Shown here in pieces: positions 1 through 7,920 of a stretch of DNA of 50,379 nucleotides. This DNA comes from Nodosilinea sp. P-1105. Lineage in GTDB: Bacteria; Cyanobacteriota; Cyanobacteriia; Phormidesmidales; Phormidesmidaceae. Under the pieces are notes generated by a model. The model was not told the origin of the DNA and did no database searches. It was given only the letters and a program-made list of their open reading frames with translations. How positions within the stretch are numbered: position 1 is the first letter of the stretch; every line of letters starts with the position of its first letter. A program made the translations under genes and the position numbers. Location of the stretch: positions 1 to 50,379 of the forward strand of contig NZ_SMDQ01000043.1 of NCBI RefSeq assembly GCF_012911975.1. The letters are read 5' to 3'.

Positions 1-1
1 C

Positions 2-127
2 ACCACGGCCCCCATGCCAGAGCAGGGGGTCTACATTTTGCGGGTGCATCCCAAAACCCCGGAATGGTTGGGGGCCAGCCCCCCACGGATAAAGTTTGGT
101 GTCGCTAAGCCACTGCTGCAAGCTTAG
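2..127 (+). CDS. C-terminal end of an unidentified protein (cut by window edge)
   Basis: An open frame runs from the window edge to a TAG at 125-127, giving about 41 residues rich in Pro, Gly and Leu. An internal ATG at 14 could also be the start of a very short protein. I do not recognise the family. It converges with, and overlaps by 23 bases, the small DUF2283-like gene on the other strand. It could be chance reading frame. Confidence 0.25.
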   Translation, partial: TTAPMPEQGVYILRVHPKTPEWLGASPPRIKFGVAKPLLQA

Positions 128-269
128 CTCGTAGCCCAATCACGGTTAGCCCAATGACCTCTTGAGTGACTTCGTCATAGCGCAATATCACGCCATTACC
201 AATGTCAACACCAACGGCAGGGCGAGGTTCGCCAACCGATAGGTACAAGACATCTGCTTCTATTGTCAT
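105..269 (-). CDS. DUF2283-like small protein
   Basis: This 54-residue protein starts at the ATG at 269. It shows the DUF2283 pattern: an ADVLYLSVGE segment, then VGVDIGNGVILRYDE and a VIGLTVIG stretch. Members usually begin with a short segment (roughly KITYDKEADAL) that is shortened here, so the N-terminus may be trimmed. DUF2283 proteins are common small accessory proteins, often near toxin-antitoxin loci or mobile DNA, and have no defined biochemical role. Downstream it converges on the fragment at the window edge. Confidence 0.5.
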   Translation of the reverse strand: MTIEADVLYLSVGEPRPAVGVDIGNGVILRYDEVTQEVIGLTVIGLRAKLAAVA

Positions 270-286
270 AGTCCCAATTAGCTCGA

Positions 287-763
287 TTGGACGCTTGTAG
301 AATCTTTACTCGTGGAGCTATTTGGAGGCTCGGTACATTATTCATCAGTCCGTACTCGGGTCGACCCTACAGCGAGCAGACGTATCACAGTACCATCAGA
401 CTCAAGTCTCATCGGTTAGTTGGCAAGGCGATAACGCCACATACCATGCGCTATTTCTGGGCCACATGGGGCTTTCAGGTCGGCTTGTCAGATATCGAGC
501 TAAGGTCCCTAGCTTACATGATGGGCCATAGTGTCGACACGCTCCGACGTCTGTACGCGAAACTAACGCCTGTGGAGCAACAACAGGCCATTGAAGATGC
601 TATCACTATCCGACTTTGTTCTGATAGTGATGCAGAGGTGCTGCCACTGTCAAAACTATTGCGGGCTGTACACCACTTAGCCCGAGGAGATCAGAAGCAA
701 CTCTTTCAACACCTTCAGCAACTTTTAGACGAGGGAGGTGAATCTCAACAGAAGACATCCTAA
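287..763 (+). pseudogene. C-terminal fragment of a tyrosine recombinase/integrase
   Basis: The frame (158 codons from a TTG) carries the last catalytic boxes of the tyrosine recombinase family. These are H-x-x-R within TPHTMRYFWAT (about residues 51-60), the GHS box (80-82), and a tyrosine nine residues after that histidine (LYAKL, Y90). The N-terminal core-binding domain and the first catalytic arginine region are missing, and the frame is closed by a stop at 269-271 with no good start, so this looks like a decayed remnant. A perfect Rho-independent hairpin follows the stop. It suggests past integration activity next to the accessory block. A diverged short recombinase is the alternative. 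Confidence 0.6.
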
Positions 764-787
764 GCCGTACTACAGAGTGCTTTGAAT

Positions 788-820
788 AACCCCTGCCAGA
801 GCAAATCTAGCAGGGGTTTT
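788..820 (+). terminator. Rho-independent terminator after the recombinase remnant
   Basis: A perfect 9-bp stem (AACCCCTGC at 788-796 pairing with GCAGGGGTT at 810-818) is followed by TTTT. It lies 25 bases after the recombinase-fragment stop. The stretch from here to about 1114 shows no convincing gene; a 66-codon frame at 857-1057 has no recognisable content. Confidence 0.75.
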
Positions 821-1114
821 CTGCGAGTCATCCTGGCTTATTGCCCATAAGCAAATGTGCTCTGTGCCAGTAGGGCTAAAGAATGGACTAAACTTGGCCT
901 GTGCTGCCTTGTGCCAGTTGTCTCAAAGCCTTATTTCGCCGTTCTACCTAAAAGTCTCATCCCAACCTCTCGATTGGCGCGGATGCCTTGTGTAGAGAGG
1001 GTTCCCGTAGGATATTCAGCTGTGGAGTGGTTGCGGCGCGGGCAACTAGCCAGATAATACAAGGGAACTAAGTTGCCCTAAACCAGGGGTGGGTTTCAAT
1101 GAGGGGATTTGCCA

Positions 1115-1324
1115 ATGACCTACTTGTCAGACCCCGAGGGCGTCCCCGAAGATTGGGATGAGCCGATCCTGGCCGATGGTCAGCAGCAGGCCAGGCGAAA
1201 GTGCAAGGCAATGGCCGAAGACTATACTGAACAGGGTCGTTCAGAGGTTGAGTTGATCGACGTCATCAAGGCCAGTACGAAGACCCGAAACCGCTACCTG
1301 TGTCGATTCAGGAGTCAGCCATGA
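1115..1324 (+). CDS. Hypothetical small acidic protein, coupled to the next gene
   Basis: A 69-residue acidic protein starts at the ATG at 1115 (a TTG two codons upstream is less likely). It is rich in Asp/Glu in the first 20 residues and has a basic C-terminus. No family recognised. Its stop overlaps the next start in an ATGA arrangement (1321-1324), which is the best sign that both are real and translationally coupled. Confidence 0.5.
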   Translation: MTYLSDPEGVPEDWDEPILADGQQQARRKCKAMAEDYTEQGRSEVELIDVIKASTKTRNRYLCRFRSQP

Positions 1325-1821
1325 ATGTTACCCAGCTTGTGTTTGCTTGGCCTCGGGAGGCTCAGTACTCCTGTGAACCTGATACCTACCAAGGATGGGC
1401 CATTGAGGACTATGACTTCGAGCTGAGTGGAGTTGCCCCTGCGGCAGGCGATGTCCGTTCCTGGGAAGGACGGCAGTGGACAGTAGCGCAGGTAGAGGAT
1501 TATTCCCCCGCCGATGGCTCGGAAAACAGTTTCAGCGTGGCGGTGCTGACCCTGGATGGCCAAGTACCCGATCGCGACCCGTGGGACAGCGCCGGGCAGC
1601 GGCTCATGTATGTTTGCGTCTCCCCCGACGATGTGTTGTTTGGCCTACCGGAGCACCCCGAGGCGCTCCCTGAAGTTGGTTCTGAAGTCCACGATATGCC
1701 GGGCTGGGTGGCCAGCACCGTGAGGGAATTTGAGCCGGTTACTGAGGGCACCTATGACCAGGTATTGGTCTACTGGTGCGCTGCGGCAGTCATGCCCCAG
1801 CAACAGGCGATCGCCGCTTAG
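1321..1821 (+). CDS. Hypothetical protein, coupled to the upstream gene
   Basis: This 166-residue acidic protein begins at the ATG inside the ATGA overlap at 1321. It has a mixed beta-like composition with many Trp, Val and Asp-Gly turns (for example VRSWEGRQWTVAQVEDY) and no signal peptide or membrane segment. I do not recognise the family. Its GC-rich codon use resembles the core genome and not the AT-rich block that starts near 2.8 kb. It ends next to a HIP1-like GCGATCGCC. Confidence 0.55.
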   Translation: MNVTQLVFAWPREAQYSCEPDTYQGWAIEDYDFELSGVAPAAGDVRSWEGRQWTVAQVEDYSPADGSENSFSVAVLTLDGQVPDRDPWDSAGQRLMYVCVSPDDVLFGLPEHPEALPEVGSEVHDMPGWVASTVREFEPVTEGTYDQVLVYWCAAAVMPQQQAIAA

Positions 1822-2463
1822 AGACGGCGATCGCCCTCCCGTTTCAAAGCCCTTGCCATCTGGTGGTATTTTGGGTCGGTGTGACGCCACTTACCGCCAG
1901 TTACCGCTTTTGCCCGCCAGGGCTCTCTGATTCTGACTCCCTGGGCGGCCTGGGGCGACACCGAGCGTTGAATGGCACAGTAGCCCTAGCGGCGAGGGAG
2001 ACTACGCCCAGGAGGGCTACGCTTCCGAACCGTTCAGACACTACGCCATCGGTGGCGGGGCTCAGTGCCTCAAAACTTCATCCAGTAAGCGGTTTAACGA
2101 TCGGCGACCAACAAAATACCCCTGGCAATCGCCAGGGGCTGATGTGAAATTCCATGGAGCTATTATGCCCGTACTGCTCCAGGGCTGCGATCGCATTGTT
2201 GATGCCCTAGTAAGCCTGATCCAATTCGGCCTGGGCTTATCGCTAGCTCGATGTAGGCTAAACCCCTGATATACAACCAACGCAGGCTTTTCTATTTTAC
2301 GCCTTAGCAACCCGGCGCAAGGGGTTCCCAAGCTGCGTCAGGCTGATTGAGTGGTCGCTGCGCGTTTTTTCTTGGGCCTGCCTTGCCCTTGCGCCTAGTC
2401 TGGCCGCCCTCTGGGGGGGGAAGCCGGTGGCGTGGAAGGGAGCCGTAGCGTTTGGTTTCTTCT
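1822..2463 (+). other. Intergenic stretch with a perfect hairpin
   Basis: No convincing gene. The one clear structure is a perfect 8-bp hairpin at 2119-2138 (CCCCTGGC, loop AATC, GCCAGGGG). Read on the minus strand it is followed by TATTTTGTT, so it may be a weak terminator. Frames here are short and low in complexity. Confidence 0.4.
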
Positions 2464-2766
2464 ATGCTTCCTGTTTCTTACGAGTTTGTGGCTGGTTTGG
2501 CTACTGAGTTTGGTGCGGTCGAGTGCTCCTGGCGGGAGTCCGACAGGTCGTTCACCGGCTTCGTGGCTGAAGTGTGGTTTGACCAGTTGCCTGCTGACTT
2601 CGCTGTGCGGTGGGCTCGGGTGGTGGGTTACTCGGTGCTGGTGCGCTCGGTGTCCTCTGGGCCGGGGTCGTTTGCGGTGTCGGTGCCCTGTACGGTTCCT
2701 GGTGGCCAGGTGCAGCTGGTTGGTGGTGTGCGGGGTGGCCGGGTTCGCTGTCGGTTGGTGGGTTAG
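2464..2766 (+). CDS. Hypothetical protein with its own terminator
   Basis: A 100-residue protein from the ATG at 2464. It contains a Trp/Asp-rich middle (DQLPADFAVRWARVVGYSV) and a Gly/Val-rich C-terminus. No family recognised. A good Rho-independent terminator begins six bases after the stop, which supports a real gene. The longer minus-strand frame covering it is His/Pro/Arg-rich and looks like its antisense shadow. Confidence 0.5.
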   Translation: MLPVSYEFVAGLATEFGAVECSWRESDRSFTGFVAEVWFDQLPADFAVRWARVVGYSVLVRSVSSGPGSFAVSVPCTVPGGQVQLVGGVRGGRVRCRLVG

Positions 2767-2772
2767 TTGCCT

Positions 2773-2797
2773 GGGGGGCTGCGGCTCCCCTTTTTTT
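2773..2797 (+). terminator. Rho-independent terminator
   Basis: A 7-bp stem (G773-C779 with G784-C790 of this kb, one G-T pair) with loop TGCG is followed by seven T. It ends the small gene just upstream and marks the edge of the AT-rich block. Confidence 0.7.
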
Positions 2798-2938
2798 GCG
2801 TTGAGCGGAGGGATGCGATCGCTGGTACCCCACCTCTGCAGAGCGTTACTTGTATAACGAAAACAAGTATTACCTCGCTCCAGAAAACTTTGTGCACATA
2901 AAAAACTACTCATTAATTGTCAGTTGATAAATAATCAG

Positions 2939-3967
2939 TTAGCTAACAGCTGCATTTAGATCTGGAGGAACTCCTTCGCCTTGATATTCTCGACTAGGAA
3001 GGGGAAAGCCGCAGGAAGTACCATCAGTGTAAACCACCTCATCTTCCCAAGGTAATCGATAAGAGCCATCAACTAAGTCCTTCATGTAAGTATACGGACA
3101 GTCTTGGGCACCGCCTTTTACTGCAACATAACCACGATGGCCAAATTGATAAATATTGTTCTCAACACTCCAATATTTACGTGATTCTCGAACTAAATCA
3201 GGCCGAACTTCAGCAGTAATGATTTCGTCTGGACGATGACTTCCCATAACAAGAGGTTCACCGTCAAAATTGACAATCATTCCTTCGCCCATCGAATCGA
3301 ATGTCCCATCAGTCCCACACATACAAACAGAGATAGTGATTATCTGATTACAGAATGCATTAGCTTGGTTTGTGATTCGCCAAGCATGACGGATTGGAGC
3401 AGTATAGCCTGCTGTCCTAATCATAATTTCTGCACCCTTATAGGCACATTCTCTTGCCATTTCTGGAAACATACCATCATGACAAATAATTAAAGCAATC
3501 TTGCTGCCGTTAGGCCCCTCACACACGGGTATGCCTAGATTCCCTGGTTCCCATGGCTCTACAGGTACCCAAGGATGAAGCTTCCTATAGTAAAGTTTTA
3601 ACTCCCCCTTACTGTCAATAATAATCCCACTATTGTAAGGGTTGCCATTAGGGTTATATTCCATTATGGAAAAACAACCCCATATGTCATTGCTGACACA
3701 GGCTTTTCGGAAAGCCTCTACTTCTGGACCATCCAGCCGACACATAATCTCAGAATTAGTGTCCATTGAGAGACCATGAAGGGAATACTCTGGGAAAACC
3801 ACTAAGTCCATCGTCGGCATATTACGTCTTGCTTTGCCTACCATATCGACAATACGCTGAGTTTGGGCTGCTAAGTCGTCACGTGTTACAACATTAGGTA
3901 GCTGTAGCTGTACTGCCCCAAAAACTACACCACTAGGAGTTTTGTTAAGTCCACCAAGTCCGCTCAT
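2939..3967 (-). CDS. amiF: Formamidase / aliphatic amidase (nitrilase superfamily)
   Basis: A 342-residue nitrilase-superfamily amidase hydrolysing a short amide to acid plus ammonia. The catalytic triad is visible: Glu60 in VVFPEYSLHG, Lys129 in YYRKLHPW, Cys162 in LIICHDGMFPE. From memory of the families, ICHDGM, EPWEPG and the C-terminal block (ENNIY..GHRGYVA, then KDL..G.Y.LPWED) resemble formamidase AmiF more than AmiE, whose C-terminal part differs; length also fits (AmiF about 334). It is the third gene of an operon behind the beta-like and alpha subunits of a nitrile hydratase-family enzyme (58-bp gap), so it may process the amide that enzyme makes. If cyanide is hydrated to formamide, this enzyme would give formate and ammonia. 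That pairing is inference. Confidence 0.8.
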   Translation of the reverse strand: MSGLGGLNKTPSGVVFGAVQLQLPNVVTRDDLAAQTQRIVDMVGKARRNMPTMDLVVFPEYSLHGLSMDTNSEIMCRLDGPEVEAFRKACVSNDIWGCFSIMEYNPNGNPYNSGIIIDSKGELKLYYRKLHPWVPVEPWEPGNLGIPVCEGPNGSKIALIICHDGMFPEMARECAYKGAEIMIRTAGYTAPIRHAWRITNQANAFCNQIITISVCMCGTDGTFDSMGEGMIVNFDGEPLVMGSHRPDEIITAEVRPDLVRESRKYWSVENNIYQFGHRGYVAVKGGAQDCPYTYMKDLVDGSYRLPWEDEVVYTDGTSCGFPLPSREYQGEGVPPDLNAAVS

Positions 3968-4025
3968 GAATTATTCCCCTAAAGAAGATGAATTTTGATA
4001 TCAACGATACAAATAGATTGAATCG

Positions 4026-4700
4026 CTAAGGAGCGTTTGCGAAAGAAACACCAATCATGCTATCACGAGTAACTAAAGGAATTAAAGTCTCCTCATCCCA
4101 TCCTTCAGTTCCTTTAGGTCTAAGAGGAATGACAAGATATCTAGTATCTGCATTGCTATCCATTACTCTAATCTCAACATCCTTTTCAATTACAGTTCCA
4201 AAATCATTTTCTAAAACTCCTCTCGGATCAACTACTACTCTATTACGATAAGCTGTACTCTTATACCAAGAAGGCGGATGATATCCGAGTATTGCTCTTG
4301 GATAGCAAGAGCAAAGAGTACAAACTACTACATGATGGACAAATTCTGTATTCTCAACAACTTCAAGCCTTTTAATCTCAACAGTGTCAATATCCATTTC
4401 TCTGCAAGCTGCTTTGCCATCTTCACACAAGCGGAGCTTGAAATCTGGATCAACCCAAGCCCGAGCAACAAGACGAGCCCCTAGCATAGGCGTAACAGAG
4501 TCTTCTCTTTCAATTTCACGCCTTACATCAGCAGCTGTGAAAAATCCTTTTTCTTCTAAAAGCTTTTGAATGACTCTCGTACGCTGGTTCCAGTATGCTT
4601 CATCATCATTGATGGGCGGATGATCATGGTCGTGGTCTTCCACGCTTGTCTCAGAAACTTTGTAGAAGGGATATCTATTTTGCGCTTGTATGTCTTCCAT
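4026..4700 (-). CDS. Co-type nitrile hydratase alpha / thiocyanate hydrolase gamma-like subunit
   Basis: A 224-residue metal-binding subunit. The claw motif C-T-L-C-S-C is at 127-132 (ligands C127, C130, S131, C132). Thr in the second position marks the cobalt form. Two traits point toward thiocyanate hydrolase gamma subunits: Arg135 directly after CYP, where ordinary nitrile hydratases have Trp (CYPW), and an acidic/His-rich N-terminus (EDHDHDHPP). The reaction is either nitrile or cyanide hydration, or SCN- to COS plus NH3. It is the middle gene of a minus-strand operon, 33 bp after the beta-like subunit and 58 bp before the formamidase. Unlike the two other enzyme sets in this window it has no accessory gene beside it. 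Confidence 0.85.
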   Translation of the reverse strand: MEDIQAQNRYPFYKVSETSVEDHDHDHPPINDDEAYWNQRTRVIQKLLEEKGFFTAADVRREIEREDSVTPMLGARLVARAWVDPDFKLRLCEDGKAACREMDIDTVEIKRLEVVENTEFVHHVVVCTLCSCYPRAILGYHPPSWYKSTAYRNRVVVDPRGVLENDFGTVIEKDVEIRVMDSNADTRYLVIPLRPKGTEGWDEETLIPLVTRDSMIGVSFANAP

Positions 4701-4733
4701 AGCAAGAAACCAAAAACTTACTCCATGTCCAGT

Positions 4734-5462
4734 TCAACTTAATTTGGTAAGCCAATGCTCATATAATTCAACCCTGATTTTATCATTTTTACTGTTATCA
4801 GGACACAATTTTCCCCACACATCCTCTAGAACAAACTCAACTAAGTATAAGGGTAAACGTGTTACTTTTTTCTTGAAGTGAGCAACATCTTCCGGATTTA
4901 GGAAACTGCCTTGCAAACTGACTACTTTACCCTTTTTCCTCAATAAATATACTGGTGTCCGAATATGTCCTTTCTTTCCTAGTGACACTACTTCAACCCA
5001 GTCGCCTACTTGATAACCTAATTCACCTTGATTCAACTCTTCTACATAAGGGGTATATGCAATTCTGGACATCACCTTACCAGATTTATCAAACGATAAG
5101 TAGTTTTCATCTTCATTTTTCAAATCTTCACGACTGAAGAAACCAAGCTCTAAAAGAACAGTTTCAAGAGCTAGAACTCTTCTTTCTCCATATTTCGGAA
5201 GCCTATCTAATAAAAAATCAGGCAAATCAAAAATAATATCAGAACTAAATAATTTACTTTCAAAAATTCCATCAACTTCTTCGGCTGCCCTGCGAATAGG
5301 ATCAAGACTAGGAAGATAACCCTTTTGAATCATAAGATTGTGTATTGAAATAATACGTTTTTCAAAAATGTTGATATCTAACTCAGATTGATCAATGCTT
5401 GAGCTGTCAGTAGGGTTGTGAGGAATTTGACGATGGTTTTTCTTGGGCGGAATCTCACACAT
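4734..5462 (-). CDS. Diverged nitrile hydratase beta-type subunit (fused)
   Basis: About 242 residues if started at the ATG at 5462. AGGAGG lies about 10 bases upstream, while an ATG at 5471 is too close to it. The C-terminal third is the SH3-like beta domain of nitrile hydratase, with VGDWVEVV, then HIRTPVYLLRKKGKV and a late VEFVLEDVWG segment, as in beta subunits (HTRLPRYxRGKxG) and thiocyanate hydrolase alpha. The N-terminal half is helical and only faintly like a normal beta N-terminus; it lacks the MNGxHDxGG signature. It leads the operon with the alpha subunit and formamidase. A strong sigma70-type promoter sits at 5606-5634. It could be a fused form of the two small thiocyanate hydrolase subunits. 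Confidence 0.7.
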   Translation of the reverse strand: MCEIPPKKNHRQIPHNPTDSSSIDQSELDINIFEKRIISIHNLMIQKGYLPSLDPIRRAAEEVDGIFESKLFSSDIIFDLPDFLLDRLPKYGERRVLALETVLLELGFFSREDLKNEDENYLSFDKSGKVMSRIAYTPYVEELNQGELGYQVGDWVEVVSLGKKGHIRTPVYLLRKKGKVVSLQGSFLNPEDVAHFKKKVTRLPLYLVEFVLEDVWGKLCPDNSKNDKIRVELYEHWLTKLS

Positions 5463-5605
5463 TAAAATCATGCCTCCTCTTTTTGATGTCAAATGAATAA
5501 ATGCACCTACTAGCATCTGATCAAGACAAAAAAACAAATAGCAAAGCATTAAATTCAAGTTTCAGTTAGAGCTTAAGAGGAAAATTATTCATCTAACATG
5601 CAATC

Positions 5606-5634
5606 ATCATAAACCACTGAATAGTAAATGTCAA
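5606..5634 (-). promoter_or_regulatory. Sigma70-type promoter of the beta-alpha-formamidase operon
   Basis: On the minus strand a perfect -35 TTGACA (5629-5634) is followed by exactly 17 bases and TATGAT (5606-5611), five of six matches to TATAAT. The predicted transcript begins near 5599, leaving a leader of about 137 bases before the start at 5462. A 16-bp palindrome (AAAACTC-TG-GAGTTTT on the plus strand, 5633-5648) touches the -35 box and could be an operator. Confidence 0.7.
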
Positions 5635-5693
5635 AACTCTGGAGTTTTCAAAATTTCAAACTCAAAGATCAATGTACTGTAGGTTTTGAATTG

Positions 5694-5727
5694 TGAATAT
5701 CATTGAAACAATTTACAATGATATTCA
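5694..5727. promoter_or_regulatory. Perfect 12-bp inverted repeat, candidate operator
   Basis: The arms TGAATATCATTG and CAATGATATTCA are perfect complements around a 10-base AT spacer. The repeat lies about 60 bases upstream of the -35 box of the minus-strand nitrile hydratase operon, in the divergent region shared with the solute-binding protein. A regulator such as the Lrp/AsnC protein encoded at 15886-16401 could bind it; this is inference. The rest of 5463-6441 holds only a poor 60-codon frame (5693-5875). Confidence 0.5.
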
Positions 5728-6136
5728 AAGACGAAGTATGTTGCCTTTTTTTGAAAAAATCTCAAACACTTTAATTCATGAGAAATTATCAAGAGAAATA
5801 AAGGATGAGAGTAATTACTCAATAACCGCTGGTAAAGTCCTGAATCAGAAGCCTCAAACGTCGCAAACTCATTGATCAGAGGCCAAGTTACCAGCACTTA
5901 TTGAGAAGGTGCGGTTGAGGCATCCATGAAAACTTACTAGAAGTTGATTTCACTTATTAAAGTTATCCATTTGGGATTACCTTCGCCATTCCGTCATCTA
6001 CCTATAGTTGGCAATCCTCATGGTTAAAACAGTAGTCTAGATGACAGAATCGTATTTGACTCAGGTTGAGAATCCGTAATATTGAGGTGCAACTATCAAA
6101 AGGAAGATATTTGAAAACCCTGAGCTTTACATTTCT

Positions 6137-6178
6137 GTGGCAAGTGCTACTATTTTTTGGGTTTGTTTCTGCTATACC
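6137..6178 (+). promoter_or_regulatory. NtcA-type promoter candidate (binding protein gene)
   Basis: GTG (6137-6139), 8 bases, TAC (6148-6150), 22 bases, then TATACC (6173-6178). This matches the layout of class II NtcA-activated promoters (GTA-N8-TAC-N22-TAN3T) except G for A in the first half-site and a C at the last -10 position. The same layout precedes two other units of this gene module. Confidence 0.5.
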
Positions 6179-6441
6179 TCGTCATGAATTGAAGGTGGCT
6201 AACAGTACTTTTTAGGAGCGATCCTGCTTTTCCAGTCTAGCTTTTTGGAAATTGGACAAGCAAGTACCTGTCTTTTAGTTTGTACTTCAGGCGTTCTAAC
6301 TGTTTTTTACTTGGGTTGATACAAGCCATGCTTACAGGCTCTTCAATACTTGACAAGTGTAGTGGTTCTATATCTAACTACATCGAATGCTCGTGTGGCT
6401 ATACTCATGAAAGGTCTGATCATTGTGATTTCGCCAGCACA

Positions 6442-7920
6442 ATGCCACAGGATCCACTAGAGCTTATCGATGACTTAAGCAGAATGGGGTTTTATGATCC
6501 TAAAGCTATACCGATAGCGGAAGAATTAAGTTTTAAGGAAATTAGGAAGACATTATTCCTCAGGATGGCCGTACAGGGCAATCCTAAGAGAGAAAAGCTC
6601 TGCAATGCTTTGATCCAACAGGCTGGAGGGCTAGATGCAGCATTCTCAGCTGCTTTTGGGCCAAAGGCTGGCGAATTTTTCGGAGATGCCATCAAGGCTA
6701 GTAGTATAACGAGAAAGGAGTTTCTTAGAAATCTAGCGGTTGGTGCAGCTTTGGTTTCATTAACAAATTGTGCTGGTCCATCAAATGACGCAGTTACTCA
6801 AGGAGCTGGCGATGATGAGATCATAGGTAATTTAGAGAAGACCACTATCAAAGTTGGATTTGTACCAATTACTTGTGCTACGCCCATCTTAATGGCAGGG
6901 CCACGTGGGATATATGAGAAGTATGGTCTTAACGTTGAGTTGGTTAAAATGCCAGGGTGGGCTGCCGTTCGAGATGCGATATCTTCGGGTGAGCTCGATG
7001 CGTCTCACCTTATTGCTCCAATGCCAATAGCAATGACCCTTGGTATTGGCTCTACAGCATTTTCAACAAGGTCACTAATTATAAGTAACCTGAATGGAAA
7101 TGCAATCACGGTTGCTAAGCAGCATGAGCAGAGAGTTAAAGGACCGGCGGACTTTAAAGGTTTTAGAATTGCCATTCCCTTTCCATATTCAACTCACACT
7201 CTCTTATTGCGATATTATTTAGCTACAGGTGGGTTAGATCCTGATACAGATGTTCAGTTGGATGTTGTTCCTCCACCTGACACTGTGGCTCAGATGTCAA
7301 TTGGCGACTTAGATGCCATGCTAATTGCTGAGCCATTTAATCAGAGATTAGTTTCTGAAGGGGCTGGTTACATCCACATGCTCAGTAAAGATTTATGGCC
7401 AGGGCACCCATGCTGTATCCTAGGTGCTGGCCAAGAGTGGATGGATAATCATCCTAATACTTTCCAGGCATTAACAAAAGCAGTCTTAGAGGCAGCTCAT
7501 TATTCAAAAGATAAGAGCAATAGATCGGAAATTTCTCAAACTTTGTCAACACGAGCATTTCTTAATCAGCCACAAGAGGTTCTGGATTCAGTATATTTAG
7601 GAAATTTTGATGATGGCCGAGGTAATAGTCTAGATATCCCTGATCGGGTTGATTTCGATCCTTACCCATGGCAAAGTTTTTCTCACTGGATTGTTTCTCA
7701 AATGGTACGCTGGAATAATCTGAGTCAGGAAGCTTTAACAGACTATCGTCAGATTGGAGAAGAGATTTTCCTAAGTGAGTTAATTCAGGAAATGTCCACA
7801 GAACTCAATCTCCCTGTTCCTAATGAGAAAGAAAGAGTTGAACAACTGATGTTTGATAGTTTAGATCCAAATGATCCTAAGGGATATTTGCAAAACCAAT
7901 TGGAAAAATACGGCTTATAG
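6442..7920 (+). CDS. NrtA/CmpA-like ABC solute-binding lipoprotein with N-terminal extra domain
   Basis: From the ATG at 6442 the protein has 492 residues; the frame is open further upstream (TTG 6280, ATG 6328), so the start is uncertain. The C-terminal 370 residues follow the nitrate/bicarbonate binding-protein family (VGFVPITCATPIL, YEKYGLNVELVKMPGWAAVRD, ASHLIAPMPIA). Unusually, about 90 residues of helical sequence precede a lipoprotein/Tat-like signal (TRKEFLRN, hydrophobic run, lipobox Cys110). The extra part would be cytoplasmic if the signal acts as an anchor. No permease or ATPase gene is adjacent; the nearest importer is at 13.2-15.9 kb. Likely ligands are small anions such as nitrate, cyanate or thiocyanate; unproven. 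An NtcA-type promoter lies upstream. Confidence 0.75.
   Translation: MPQDPLELIDDLSRMGFYDPKAIPIAEELSFKEIRKTLFLRMAVQGNPKREKLCNALIQQAGGLDAAFSAAFGPKAGEFFGDAIKASSITRKEFLRNLAVGAALVSLTNCAGPSNDAVTQGAGDDEIIGNLEKTTIKVGFVPITCATPILMAGPRGIYEKYGLNVELVKMPGWAAVRDAISSGELDASHLIAPMPIAMTLGIGSTAFSTRSLIISNLNGNAITVAKQHEQRVKGPADFKGFRIAIPFPYSTHTLLLRYYLATGGLDPDTDVQLDVVPPPDTVAQMSIGDLDAMLIAEPFNQRLVSEGAGYIHMLSKDLWPGHPCCILGAGQEWMDNHPNTFQALTKAVLEAAHYSKDKSNRSEISQTLSTRAFLNQPQEVLDSVYLGNFDDGRGNSLDIPDRVDFDPYPWQSFSHWIVSQMVRWNNLSQEALTDYRQIGEEIFLSELIQEMSTELNLPVPNEKERVEQLMFDSLDPNDPKGYLQNQLEKYGL

Noticed and set aside
2395..2913. A 172-codon minus-strand frame
   Set aside because: His/Pro/Arg-rich shadow of the plus-strand gene at 2464-2766, and it runs through that gene's terminator.
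5693..5875. A 60-codon plus-strand frame in the divergent region before the binding protein
   Set aside because: No good ribosome site, no recognisable content, and it begins inside the inverted repeat, which is better explained as a regulatory site.
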